NCBI RefSeq assembly: GCF_000203815.1
Contig: NW_004457718.1
Location: forward strand, 682,001-746,000
Reading direction: 5' to 3'
DNA: 64,000 nucleotides
From: Cavenderia fasciculata
Lineage: Eukaryota > Evosea > Eumycetozoa > Acytosteliales > Cavenderiaceae
The notes below the pieces were generated by a model. The model was not told where the DNA came from. It saw nothing but the letters and a program-made list of their open reading frames with translations, and did not search any database. This document shows, in pieces, positions 24,701 to 36,138 of the stretch; positions within the stretch are counted from its first letter, which is position 1; every line of letters begins with the position of its first letter. The position numbers were made by a program, and so were the translations under genes.

Positions 24701-25313
24701 TTGCTACGACTACTGTCTGTGTTTGTTGTTATATATTCTTCGTTGTTGAACCACATGTTCACACTTACTTTTAAATTGTCTGTATATATGTAGGGAGGGG
24801 AGTCGACTCTTAACAATTACTCGTAACTTTCTTCTCTCTCTCTCTCTCTCTCTCTAACTTTAACTCTACTCTCTTTCTCTCTCTAGTAATAGATAGATAG
24901 ACAAGACAGATAGATAAATAAATAATGCAAAGGATAATAAAATAAAATAAAAAAGGATTCGAAAAAAGAGGGGCATCGCACACAGATTTTTCAAGATGGG
25001 TTTGTTTTTTGTTTTTTGCGTGGAGTAACTGACCGCGGTGCCGTCTCAGCAAAGAGTGGTTTGATCAAAAGACTTTCATTGGGTTGTTGTCCGATGAGAT
25101 TTTGTGTGTAGCTACGAAAAAAAGTTGGTTGTCACAGGAGAGATATTTTCAGCACTTAAGTTCGCGTAGATAAGATAAGATATCTGGGATAATGACGAAT
25201 CACACGATAATCATTATAATATCAAGGGTTAGGTCTAATCAGATTTCAAGTATTAATTATTTTATTATTAGTACGATTGTTATTTGTTATTGTTATTATT
25301 ATTACAATTGGTG
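21708..25313. other. long intergenic region rich in simple repeats
   Basis: About 3.6 kb upstream of the DOCK gene and beyond the stop of the C2-like gene. It holds ATT runs (21905-22010), GATGAT runs (22249-22273), GGTTGGTTGG, GTTGCAGTTGCA, GGATGGAT (23132-23152), a near-perfect AT-rich inverted repeat (23725-23767), and TC runs (24833-24893). Open frames here follow these repeats. The block at about 25015-25190 is less repetitive (GACCGCGGTGCCGTCTCAGC and downstream) but matches no RNA family I know. No gene is supported. Confidence 0.5.
23725..23767. repeat. AT-rich inverted repeat
   Basis: Arms AGTATTAAATATATATATT and AATATATATTTAAATACT flank the loop TCATCG. They pair with a one-base offset. 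This could be a cruciform or a binding dyad, but AT content makes chance possible. Confidence 0.5.
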
Positions 25314-25736
25314 TTAGGGATGTTGTTGTTGTTGTTGTTGGTAGTTTGGATAATAGTATGTAGGTTGAGGTGGAGGGTATTGCGGATATTGAGTGTTTGG
25401 ATGTTGTTGTTGTTGTTGTTGTTGTGGAGGAGGGTATTGGTACGATGGTGTTGTTGGTGGTGCATGATGGGGAGGTTGGTATTGTTGAGGATGATGGTAG
25501 TGATGATCGGCATAGATAACCGTTGTTGTAGTCTGTCCAAGATTTGGAGCAGACACTGATTGATGTGGATGTGGATAATGGTATGTTTGATAGGGTGTTG
25601 TACCATTATTATTATTGGTTGGTATCGCATTTGGTGTATATGAAACTTGTGGATATAGTCCAGATGAATATGGTGTTGCCGTTGCAATTGGAGTAGTATT
25701 ACTATCAATATCAATATTATTAATATTATTAATATT

Positions 25737-25772
<36 letters not shown>

Positions 25773-26906
25773 TGTTGGTTTTGGTGGAGTTGGTGGAGGT
25801 ACAGCTGCAGAGGATGATGATGATGAGGATGATGACGTTACTAATGGAGACCTGGTCATTTGTGGAAGTGGAGTAGGTGGAGTCATAATATCTTTAATGT
25901 CCCATGATGCAGATGGACAAATGAAAATGGTAAAGTCAACACCATTAGACAGTGATTCTCCACTGCTCCCAATACTACTATTCGAATCTCTTCTACTACC
26001 ATCATTACCACTACTACCATTACTACTACTACTATCTGTTGATTTATGTTTTGATGAAGAAGAAGAAGAATCATTATTATTCTTATTACTTTTACTTTCA
26101 TCCTTTTTAATTTTCTTTGGAGGTTCCAAAGTAAAATGTTTGCCTTGGTTATTTCGAATATCATTTAAAGATACATTGATCAATCCTACCAATGCACTTG
26201 CTCCAACTTTTTTATGATGATATGCTTCAATTATAAATGGTTGGTCAAGATTCTAGAATTGATTGATTTAAAAATATTAATATATTTCTGTCATTTTAAA
26301 AAAGTTGTATATTTTATATATGTAATATTTTAATGTATAATACATACACCGGCACATAGGTCATAAAATCCAAGCCTCATTTTCCATTCAACTAGAAAAC
26401 TACTTGGTAATTCTTTGTAGAGATGACTACAGTAGACTTCTTTGTAACCAGGTGTTTGGCTATGGGTGGCAGCTGCCTTTTTATGAATATGACCGATAAT
26501 TCCCATGACATTGGTAACATCTCCGAAATTCGAGAGTAAGGTCCCCCCAGCCAAGATTCCTCCCCCGGCTACCATACCAGCAACATTACCAAAGAACTCC
26601 AAATCCTCTGTACTCATTGCTTCATTACCAAGATTTAGAATCAAAGGTGCTTTTACTACAAAATAAATATCTTCAACGACCATCATCATTAGTTTACATT
26701 ACATTATAAATATGATTATTAATTATTATCTTTGATATCAAAGACATACTTGTTTTACAATCAGATCTATATTTTCTATAGATATTTGTTGCTTTGACCA
26801 TAAAATCGACATAGCTAATATGTTTGACAATTGCAATGTCAGGGTGATCTACAATCACACCATGTTTATGAGGTTTACTTGATACTTTGCCGCCGCCACC
26901 TGACAT
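25314..26906 (-). CDS. C2-like (copine-type) protein with Pro/Gln-rich tail
   Basis: 467 aa from exons 26906-26750, 26655-26348 and 26252-25314. The N-terminus (KHISYVDFMVKATNIYRKYR) and the stretch SSFLVEWKMRLGFYDLCAG plus LDQPFIIEAYHHKKVGASAL, then VGLINVSLNDI, look like strands of a copine-type C2 fold. A Gly-rich hydrophobic insert (GMVAGGGILAGGTLLSNFGD) interrupts it. No clear calcium-binding aspartate cluster is visible, so calcium binding is doubtful. The von Willebrand A domain expected in a copine is absent; instead there is a Lys/Ser linker, an Asn run and a tail rich in Tyr, Pro and Gln (PQYPPPQPTYYYP). Such tails often form assemblies or bind WW/SH3 domains. Role unknown; membrane association is an inference from the fold. 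Confidence 0.6.
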
Positions 26907-26910
26907 AATG

Positions 26911-26981
26911 ATCTATCTATCTATCCGTCTATCTATCTATCTATTTATCTATCTACCTATCTATCCTATCTATCTATCTAT
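26911..26981. repeat. CTAT/ATCT microsatellite
   Basis: About 70 nt of slightly imperfect CTAT repeats lie just upstream of the C2-like start codon. They probably form its 5' UTR or promoter on the minus strand as GATA repeats. Confidence 0.85.
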
Positions 26982-27219
26982 AGCTAAGCTACTCTTTTGT
27001 AGAACAAAAATAAAAGATGTGATCTCTTGTTGTTGTCATTTAACTAGTTATTTTAAAATTCTAATTCTAATAATATTATGTTGGTTGTTGGCTGAACTGA
27101 ACTAATCTGATCTGGTCTTGGTCTGTAACTCTTGTAATAATTATAATTAGAATGTGATAGATGGTTATTACATACATTATTATGGTGAGCTTATATTTTT
27201 TTCAACGATGTAACCCGTC

Positions 27220-27311
27220 CCCATTTCGCGACATTGTTATAACAGACACCCTATATATTCATTACATTACTGTTCTGTTGGTGTATTACATTGACAGTGT
27301 CGCGAAATGGG
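27220..27311. repeat. 92-nt inverted repeat / hairpin
   Basis: CCCATTTCGCGACA (27220-27233) is exactly complementary to TGTCGCGAAATGGG (27298-27311). Inside it, ACACC (27245-27250 region) can pair with GGTGT (27280-27285 region), so the whole unit can fold into one stem with internal bulges. CG dinucleotides are rare in the surrounding DNA, so a perfect 14-bp match containing CGCG is unlikely to be chance. It could be a small fold-back element, a structured RNA or a regulatory dyad. Confidence 0.6.
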
Positions 27312-27736
27312 ATACTAAAGGGTAGTCCTTGATTAAAGGAGAATCTCTTGGGATGATTGATGGCACTAAAAATTAAAAGAATAAACAAGTAATGTACTGT
27401 ATCTGTATTTGTTGATAGGTGTTTGAAAATTTATACTTTGGTTTTGAATATTAAGATTTGAAGTTTTGGGTGATTGATTGGGTTGAATAACTTTGGTTGA
27501 AGTACACGTCAAAAGGGGTCGACGACCGCTACTGAGACCTGTTGCTGCTGTCTGAGATCTCACTCAGATCTTAGTTCATCATGCTGTTTGACAATGAGAT
27601 TTAATGATATTATTGCTTTGTAGTTATTTTACATATAAAAAAGAAATGGCTGAATATGGTATTTCAAATTCCAAATATGCTCCTGAGAGCTTTAATTTAT
27701 TTGCTCGTGCACGGTAACGGTGGGTACCTTATCTTT

Positions 27737-29683
27737 TTAATTGTGACATTTATTATTGTTGGCAAGTGATTGAGCTATTTGGAGAACATATTTAGCATGA
27801 CCTTTTGATCGACTGCATGCAACACTATGACATTGCTGTGATAGTTCATTTTGTGCCAATTCAATGACCGTTGGTATTGTGGCACACAATTCTTTTGTTT
27901 GACCGTGTTGGTTGTAGTATCGAATGAGACCAGCTTGGAATTTAAGTTGACTGGGATACTGTTGAGCATATTTGGTGTAGAGGTTGTGTGCTTCATTCCA
28001 TCGATTAAAATGTTCTAAAAACAATCCCAAGTCTCCAACAAATTCAAACTCCTCATTACCATCCATTGCAACCAATCTACCAATCCCTCCCTTTATCTCT
28101 CTATCACCTAATCTTTCTGCAATTAAATAATTATCAATTGCAAGTTGATAATTTGATGCACTAAATGCAATACTTCCCCTAAACAAATTAGAATAAATTA
28201 AATTAAATTAATAAATTAATTGATTGGAATAATAGTATTATTAATCTTTTATACTTACTTTTCTTGATAAATTTTTCTTAAATGAGGTGTAGAGATTGAT
28301 AAATACAATATAAATAGTATTGTCATGAATGTGAATATACATTGTGTGAATAGTGTTGAAGAGTAGTATGATTTCTCAGAGTTGTTGTTGAATAATGGTA
28401 ATGATGTAATAAATGAATAGACTATTACAACTACCAATGATGAGATGAACAAGTTGGTGTAGGGGTCTGGAATAAATTGGTATATTAATCCAACTGAACC
28501 AATTGTAATGAATAATGATGATACAATATTTCTTGGTATTGAGACAAGGTTGACCAATTGAATGATGGTATTGTATACCTTTAACCCAAAACCAACCAAT
28601 AAATCAGAGAATTGTCTTGGTAATGTAAATACATAAAACAAAGTCATGAAATATGAAAATGTTCCAATTCGAAGTCCAGATGATCCCATTAAAACATGCA
28701 TTGATATACCTGTAAATGAAACCTATATAAATTTAATTAATAAATTAGTTATTTTAATTTAAATATTATTAAGTATGATTATATATTCATACAATTGGAT
28801 AAAGGAATGGAATGTGAAGAGCAAAGACTAGGAATAATTCAGCAACCAATGTTGATACGGATAGAATGGCCATAGAGTTGTCAGCTAGTATTGGTGAGAT
28901 TGTACCAAGGACAGATGCTAACGTCTCTTTAAATTCAGGACCGACCATACGTGGCAGTACCGATCCATCTATCCAAGACTCATTTAATTTGGCAACAGAT
29001 GTCCAAAAATAAACAATTGACAATTGAATAAATAATAATCTTATTTGCCATGGACATTGGATAATATTATTCTTTTCTTTGTCATTGTTGAAATTAAATG
29101 ATAATGTTGAAAGTATAAATAATACCAATACCAATAAATAATGATGTTGATAATTATCAGTTTGACTTGATAGTACCATCCATGCTTTGATAGTAGCAAT
29201 GAATAAACACTCAAACCTAGTTGTGCAAACAAAACCAAATGCACACCTGACTGAAAGGAATAATGCAGTGATTGCACAAATGATAAAGGTGGTGTCGTTG
29301 ATAAGTGGTAGATGATTGGTTAGATAGAGGAGTGTACTACTACTACTACTAGTAAAGTGAGGAACGTTAAATTCACTTATACCTCTCCAATAGTTTGCAG
29401 CACGTGGTAGTTCATTCCAAAAATCAATAGCCATCAATGAAAAGAAAAGGAATCTAAATAATACCAATGTTGATACCCCAACTTGATTCCAACTAAACAA
29501 GAATGATCTCCTCGCGGTCAACAAACTATCACCTTTTCGAATGTTGCTACTTCTTCTTGTTTGATCATCTTTGATAGTGTCATGATGACTGGATATCTTT
29601 TTTTTGTCTTTTGTCTCTGGCACAGATCCTCTCCCATTTGTTCGATGACTGATGCTCGACACATCCCTACTAGATCGGTCCAT
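27737..29683 (-). CDS. HTTM-domain membrane protein with TPR-like C-terminus
   Basis: 598 aa from exons 29683-28793, 28722-28259 and 28178-27737. After a charged 70-residue N-terminus comes a run of hydrophobic helices typical of the HTTM (horizontally transferred transmembrane) domain shared with vitamin K-dependent gamma-carboxylase. Examples are VSTLVLFRFLFFSLMAIDFW, QIRLLFIQLSIVYFWTSVAK with LNESWIDG, and AELFLVFALHIPFLYPI. The helices continue into exon 2. Exon 3 encodes a soluble helical tail with TPR-like pairs (NYQLAIDNYLIAERLGD and RWNEAHNLYTKYAQQYPSQL). It probably lies in the ER or another endomembrane; carboxylase activity is not implied. The first ATG lies inside the upstream gene's last exon, giving an out-of-frame overlap of 166 nt. 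The next in-frame Met is inside the first helix. Confidence 0.75.
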
Positions 29684-30067
29684 GTCTTTGAATATAATGT
29701 ATCTATTTTAATCTAAATGAGAAAGAGAATTATTCGTATTAATACTAATAAGAGTATCCTTGATGATGGTACATACATTCTTTGATAGATCGTTTTGATA
29801 ATAATAATTAACTCTACACTTTGTTTCAATAGCTGTAGGTGAGAACATACGCCAGACGAATCGTTCGTCGTCTGTTGCTAGTAATGATTCTAAAGATATA
29901 CTATCAATAGTATCTTCTTCTTCTTGGGTGAGTGAAGGTGATTGTTGTTGTTGTTGTTGTTGTTGATGTTTGTTGTAATAGTATCTTGTTGGAGGATACG
30001 ATTGAATGACTAGAAATGCAATGACAAATATACTAATTATAATTCTATTATTCAAGATTGATTTCAT
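29518..30067 (-). CDS. small membrane protein like the HTTM C-terminal region
   Basis: 161 aa from exons 30067-29777 and 29712-29518, intron phase 0. One N-terminal hydrophobic helix (IIISIFVIAFLVIQSYPP, signal anchor) is followed by Gln and acidic residues and then ERFVWRMFSPTAIETKCRV. This resembles the FRFSWRM segment that follows the membrane part in HTTM/gamma-carboxylase-like proteins. The second exon ends RASVIEQMGEDLCQRQKT and a short helical tail. The likely start is the ATG at 30067, since upstream codons in frame lack an ATG. Its last exon runs 166 nt into the coding region of the HTTM-TPR gene in another frame. It may be the second half of a split HTTM system, a duplicated fragment, or part of a transcript spliced in alternative ways. 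Confidence 0.55.
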
Positions 30068-30235
30068 TATAATGAGTACTAATAACAATTATTAATAATA
30101 TCTGTCTCTATTTCTATCTCTTGCTTTGTGAAGTTCAATATTATTAAATGATTTTTTTTGGTGAGGGGATCTTTGCTAGTTTCATAATTTAGAAAGTCAT
30201 ATGACTTTGTGAATAAGAAGAGATAATTAACTAAG
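30068..30235. promoter_or_regulatory. divergent promoter region
   Basis: Only 168 nt separate the start codons of the minus-strand HTTM-like gene and the plus-strand PPR-like gene. It must hold both promoters. It contains AT-rich tracts and a TTTTTTTGG run; no specific site is recognised. Confidence 0.6.
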
Positions 30236-31171
30236 ATGTATAGATGTATTGCTCAACGATGTAATCTGAGACAATCTTGGAATACGATAATGACAATGAC
30301 AATGATGAATTCATCATGTTATTATTCATCGTCATCAACGACAAAGAAACCTCAATCAGATATGGATACGATGATTGAATTGGATAACAAGAAATTAACA
30401 AACAACAACAAGAAGAAAGAAAGTGTAGATATGGATGAAATTAAATCAATCATTGATAGAATACAAAATGGTATTCATAATAATCATGATCAGACGTCGA
30501 TCAAGACAGATGATCTTGAAAAAGCAATCAAATATTCAACCATTCAACAATTTACAGATACTGTATTTGATAAAGTGTATCATCAAACAAATAATAATAA
30601 TGAACAACAAGAAATATTACAATTAAAAGATACAATGATTAAAAGATTAACACAAATTGATAATATTGAATTATCATTTAAATATATCTTTAAATCTAAT
30701 CAAAATAATAATCAGAATAATAATAATAGTAATAATCAAAATAATAACTTTGAATATTTATCATTCATTTCAACAATATTAAAATGTTTGGAATTAAATC
30801 AATCATTAATTCAAAATAATCAGAATAATAATAATAATAATAAGAAATTGATAAAAGATATAATAGATCAAGTTTGGAGAATGATAAAGATTAGTGGAGG
30901 ACATCCCAACACTGAATTGTATAACAAGGTATTAGAGATTTATGCAGAGATGATGGACAAACAATTGGTCAATGAAACATTGGAAGAAATGGAGTTAACT
31001 GCAACACGACCAAACATTGATACTTACATGTCAACTTTTATGTTACTCGAACCTGAAACTTCAAAAAAATTAATGGCTAGTATTAAAAATCAATCATCCT
31101 ATAAATCAGGTCCAAACAGTTACCAATTATTTAAAGATTCTTTTAATTCTTTTAATAATAATAAGGATTAA
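30236..31171 (+). CDS. PPR-like, probably mitochondrial protein
   Basis: 311 aa in one exon. The N-terminus is basic and hydroxylated with no acidic residue in the first 40 or so positions (MYRCIAQRCNLRQSWNTIM...SSCYYSSSSTTKK), as in mitochondrial targeting peptides. The middle is Asn-rich. The C-terminal HPNTELYNKVLEIYAEMMDK and the later RPNIDTYMSTFMLL have the spacing of pentatricopeptide repeats, which bind organellar RNA. Two repeats is few for a PPR protein, so it could be a divergent helical-repeat protein. It shares a short divergent promoter with the HTTM-like gene. Confidence 0.6.
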   Translation: MYRCIAQRCNLRQSWNTIMTMTMMNSSCYYSSSSTTKKPQSDMDTMIELDNKKLTNNNKKKESVDMDEIKSIIDRIQNGIHNNHDQTSIKTDDLEKAIKYSTIQQFTDTVFDKVYHQTNNNNEQQEILQLKDTMIKRLTQIDNIELSFKYIFKSNQNNNQNNNNSNNQNNNFEYLSFISTILKCLELNQSLIQNNQNNNNNNKKLIKDIIDQVWRMIKISGGHPNTELYNKVLEIYAEMMDKQLVNETLEEMELTATRPNIDTYMSTFMLLEPETSKKLMASIKNQSSYKSGPNSYQLFKDSFNSFNNNKD

Positions 31172-31294
31172 AAGATAGATAATCAATCATTTCATTTACA
31201 AAAAACAAAAAGAGATATTATTTATTTATTTTATTTATTTAATTTAATATTACAAAAATGGAAATGAGAGATTGATATATTATATATTATATAG

Positions 31295-34200
31295 TTAATC
31301 TCTCATTGAATTTAATCTTACACTTCTAGAACTACCACCTTTACTACTTGAACCACCACCATTTGTACCACCACCTGGTCGTTGTCCTTTCAAGATGAAA
31401 TAGAAACGATTCTTTTTAATGATGGAAATGAGGACGATGGAGATACATATGGCACCAACAACACCGACTACTACACCAACTATAATCTTCCAATTTGAAC
31501 GACTAGTTGAATCATCTTGACAATTACCAAAGGTGTTGCTACGAATGAGCAATGCACTAAAGTCAGGATCGAGTAGACATGTTTGACATTGTGGCATACC
31601 AATGGCAATGGTTGCCAATGATTCTTGGTCATCGATTTTTGTGAGATTAAGTAACTCTGTCTTTGAGTAAGTCTTTCTTCCATCAGACACTGCATAGTCT
31701 AGGAATCGACCAAAGAATTGTACACTGCCTTTGGTGACACGAAGGTATTGGATCGAATCGGCATTGGCAAAGTTTTGGAATGATTCAATTGTATTGACAT
31801 TGCCATCACAGTCTGTTACTAGTTGATCATTATTAGTCTTGGTTGCAAATATGATTCGAAGCGTTGAGGTGAGTGTTTGGAATGGCCAGTTGGTCACATT
31901 GACACCAATCTTGATCGATCCACCTGCTAGCTGGATAAGAGTGCCTCCAAATTCAATAGATCTCGATTGGTTGGAGAACTCAACCGTCGACGTTACATTT
32001 AGGTTCGAGTAGATGGGTGACAGTGTCGAGTTGATCTGATGAGTAGTCAATTGATACACCATTGACGATAGATCATTGGTTGATTGGTTGGTTACATTCC
32101 AATTGACCGTTTCAATACTGTCTATGATCGTATCATCAATATCAATCTCTTGAATAGCAATCATACTAAATGAAAATACATAATCATTGTATGAAAATGT
32201 TGGAGTTGGATCAGTTTGATTTGGTGTAAAAATAATATTTGGATCTAAAGAAAAACAAATAATAACAATAATTAGCATCATGAAGGAATTGATAATTTGT
32301 TTCTATCTTTGAGACATACCAGGATTAGATTGTAATTTACAATCATCATACCAACCATCATCACATTTACAAATACCATCTACACATGTACCATGTCCAT
32401 TACAATTATTTGTTCTAGTCATACAATTGTCTTGAGTTGGTAGTGGGTATGGGACAGAGAGGATAGATGTTCCAAAAAATGTGTCAATCTGTATATTTGT
32501 TGTACCTGGTTGTGGAACAACTGTAAATGCACACTTGATATAGGTTGCATTGGAAACAGATGTATCAACTGTACAAGTAGTCATTGTAGTATTACCAACC
32601 CAAACTTGTGCCGATGAATCTGCAAAATATCCATTTAAAATTAAATGTGTTGGAGGGTATACTGGTGGATCCAAAGAAACTGTTTGTATACTTGTTTCTA
32701 AATAATTAATTTCAGAGAGTTGGATTAATTAATTATCAACTTAGTAATATAAATATTTTGTTCTATACACATACTTCTAAAAAATGCAAAATTTGTTGAA
32801 TATGAAAAATAAGGCGACACCAAGAGTAATTCTTTGGATGCTTGTACTACTGGTAATTCAGTTAAAATATAGTAGGCAGTTTTAAAAGTAGAATTGTAAT
32901 TTGAAAACAAACAAGATACACCTCCAAAAGATACAGTTGGCATGAAATCAGAGTAGATGTACGAAAAGGTGACTGAAATATTGGCAGAATAAGCATTTTG
33001 ATTCACTACACTGATAACAAAAGTTTTAAATGCACGTTCATTGATTTGAAATGTTTTAGTCGTTGATGCAAATGTAAATGTTTTGTATACAACCAATCCA
33101 TCAACTTCTGGATCAAATACTGAACTATAGTATAAAAAAAAAAAAAAAGTTGGTCATTTTGTAAATCATTCTTTTTTTGTTCTAATCTAATCTTACGAAA
33201 GTCTTTTGTTTGGTATGACTTGTTGTAATCCTTGATTGATATCACCCCATCCTATATTTTCTCCATCTATGAAATACGCTCCTTGTTTAGAGAATAATTT
33301 ATCTTTAAAAAATAATATTCCAGCTACATATAAAAGTAAATAATTATATTTTGTTAATTATTAATTAATTAATTATTACCCCTGTAAATAAATATTAATA
33401 CATACAACACACATCACCTCCTGGATCTGTTAATTGAGTTGAAAAGATGCTTGATGAAGGAGAATAACACCACCAACAATTGGGAATACTTGTTATATTG
33501 GTATTTGAAATATGAAGTTCTCGGAGGTAACAATAGGTTTGTGAAAGTGTTCCAGAAATACCATTATTTGTGAATAAATTCAAAGCCAACCCATAAGAAC
33601 TAGGTGATATGAAATTAGTTGGTATAGTTCCAGTTATACTATTAACTTGTAATACTCTATAAAAAACAAATGAACAAATTAATCTGAGAATTGAATCATT
33701 TAATTTAAAGTTTAAACTAGGTCTTACAAATTGTTAATTGATTGTGGAACTGTTTGAAATGGAAATTCAGATAACCCTGAAAATTGTACAGTTCTATATG
33801 AAAGATAGAAAGATAAATAATACATTTAATTAATAATTAATCTATGGATAATGAATTTAATAATGTTTTTCCTCGAACTTACAATGAATTTAAATTTGGA
33901 TAATTTGAACCATCATTGGGAGGATTATAGAAATAATTGTAGGGACCATGTAATTTTAAAGTTTGTAAATTGGCGGGATACTTAAAGAATGGGATGATTT
34001 GACCTTTTTCGCAAGCCAATGAAACTGTTTTAATGCCATTATTAAATGTGACATGGATCGTTTCATTGTAAATAGTGGTCATCGATTGAAATGCAACCGA
34101 TGTAAGAGAAGGGAATGCGTTTGCGTCGAATGTCCAAGTCTGATCATACTGTGTAGTTATATCAAAATCGATTGATTTCAACTTGGGTAGATACAATTGA

Positions 34201-35191
34201 TATAATTCTGGATCCAATTGCATCAATGCAATATTAGCGCCTTTAATTGAGATTGTTTCAAGATTTGATCCATTGAAAAAATTTGAAGGAATTTCTTTAA
34301 TATTATTTCCATTAAATATATTACTACACACATAATTATAATTATAAAAATGAATGAATGAATGAATGAATGATTAATAAAAATGATTATTAATAGGATT
34401 ATTAATTAATTAAATGATTGATTGATACAAACAATGTAGTTAAAGAAGGTAAACCTAATGGGAATTCAGGTGGTATTTTTCTCAGATTAATACTGTTCAC
34501 GACCTCTAATCGAACTAATTTAGGTAGATTCTTTGTATAATTTAAAATGTTTATATCGGGTGAGCCGGCATCTGCCGATGGTATGTCCAACTTCAACTCT
34601 GTCAATTCTGGGAAATCCAGAACAGTATTAAAGTCTGGAGATTGCAAATTCGAATTCAATGCATTTACAACCAAATTACTATATAAATATTGATTAATGA
34701 TAGTTAGTTTAGTTTGTTGTGCCAACCACGGTGAGAAAGTAACAATACTGGTGGGTACATACATTTGTTCAATATGTCTTTCTCCTCCATTCGGTACTGA
34801 ACAAACAAACTGAACAGGTGACACAGTTGAACAAATACCAGTTTCATTTTGTGGAACGGTAGATCCAAAAGCTTGAATTATAAAAATAGCAGAGTTTACT
34901 AAATATAGTAAATATATAAATGTACATACATACATACATACATACATACATACATACATACATACATACATACAAACAAAAAAAGAATTAGGTTATTTAT
35001 TTATCAAATGATTAAAAAGAGAAAAATGATGATTGAAGTCAATCAACAAAATACTTACACTCGTTAAGTGGTATTTGTGCATAAGCTATTCCTGTACTAC
35101 TACTACTACCACTAGAGTCTCTCAATTGCAATAATGATATGATTACAATTAAAAAGTATAATACAAATATCAAACTAGTTGTTGATTTCAT
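31295..35191 (-). CDS. LRR-TIG-EGF ComC-like type I surface protein
   Basis: A multi-exon gene, about nine exons. The start at 35191 gives a signal peptide (STTSLIFVLYFLIVIISLLQ), and exon 1 ends at about 35059. Exons between about 34890 and 33400 encode leucine-rich repeats (FPELTELKLDIPS, NLPKLVRLEVVNS, SNFFNGSNLETISIKG). Exons at about 33300-32300 encode beta-rich segments with a TIG/IPT look (HLILNGYFADSSAQVWVGNT). Next comes an EGF-like module with six spaced cysteines (NCMTRTNNCNGHGTCVDG, then ICKCDDGWYDDCK). The last exon (32281-31295) has a beta-sandwich region as in dictyostelid ComC-type proteins, a transmembrane helix (KIIVGVVVGVVGAICISIVL) and a short basic Gly/Ser tail. Members are plasma-membrane proteins proposed to act in cell contact and development. 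Exact edges of the small exons are uncertain. Confidence 0.8.
34924..34974. repeat. CATA microsatellite in an intron
   Basis: About twelve tandem CATA units (TATG on the gene strand) lie in the first intron of the ComC-like gene. Confidence 0.9.
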
Positions 35192-36138
35192 ATTGTTATA
35201 TTACAATGTTTCCAATCTGTTTGTATATCTATCTATATATATTTGTTATGAATAAAAAGGATGGCAATGGCAACGATGAAGATGATGATGATGAAGGTCC
35301 TATTATTATCATTTTTTTTTCTTTAAAGTAGACAAATTATAATTAGTTAACTGACAGATAAATAGATGAGATACTACAAATATCTTTTGAAGACCAAAAA
35401 AAGTAAAGTGATGATGGATGAGCGAAACACCAAAAAGAAAATCCTCTTTTTTTAGAACCCGCCACCAAAAGACAAAAATCTCTTTCCTGCGCTATAGTAC
35501 TTTCAGAACTCTGAGGAGAGATCAGAGAGTTTGCATTGTTAGTGCCTCTCGATCAATCGAATCGACGATAAAGAAGTAGAGATAGAAAGATTAAATGTTT
35601 TACGAGGGACTTGAGGAAAAGTTCAACTTGCACATCAAAATAGATCTTGGATGATTGAAAGAAAGTAATATTTATTTAAAAAAAAATACAACTAATAATT
35701 ATTTACTTTTGATTCTATATTAAATAATATATTATTTAGATTTGATAGGTAATAAAACTCTTCTTCCAAAATATTTGGCAATAGCGAAGACGAATTCTAC
35801 TGCCAAGGAAAGATCTATCAAATGAATTGGCTCTCTCTCTCTCTCCCTCCAGGAAATCATTTGACATATCTTTCCTTGGTGATAGACTTGCAACTAGTTC
35901 CGTCTCATCATCATCAACATCATCATCTATGATATATATATAGGTAAATATAAATATTATTAATAATAACCTCAACATTCGTACGTACTACGTACTAGGA
36001 ACCACAAAAATATATAAAATAAAATAATGCATGTTCACTCACAGACACACAGTCGAGTCTCTCTTATTTTTCGTAATAGCTAGATAAGTAGATAGATAGA
36101 TAGATTAGAACCATATAATTTATAACAAGAAGCTAGAC
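35192..36138. promoter_or_regulatory. divergent intergenic region
   Basis: About 950 nt lie between the start of the ComC-like gene (minus) and the first array gene (plus). There is a GATGATGATGATGAAGG tract near 35280 and a CTCTCTCT run near 35830. The minus-strand open frame at 35736-35978 has no homology signal. The region holds two promoters; no specific site is recognised. Confidence 0.5.

Larger units (their letters stand above)
26907..27736. other. intergenic with CTAT repeat and a hairpin
   Basis: About 830 nt upstream of the C2-like gene and downstream of the HTTM-TPR gene. A CTAT repeat (26911-26981) adjoins the C2-like start, and a strong inverted repeat lies at 27220-27311. A 65-codon minus-strand open frame at 27366-27563 has no recognisable motif and no convincing splice partners. 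No gene is called. Confidence 0.5.

Noticed and set aside
25015-25190. Less repetitive block that might be an RNA gene
   Set aside because: No tRNA boxes, snRNA, SRP or snoRNA C/D motifs could be matched.
27366-27563. A 65-codon minus-strand open frame with an upstream AG
   Set aside because: No recognisable sequence pattern and no partner exon that extends it.
34402-34971. An open frame beginning with a Met-Tyr-Val-Cys repeat
   Set aside because: The N-terminal part is the intronic TATG microsatellite; only the part from about 34890 down is a real LRR exon, which belongs to the ComC-like gene.
35736-35978. An 80-codon minus-strand open frame in the divergent region
   Set aside because: Low complexity at the start, no domain, and it lies in a likely promoter.
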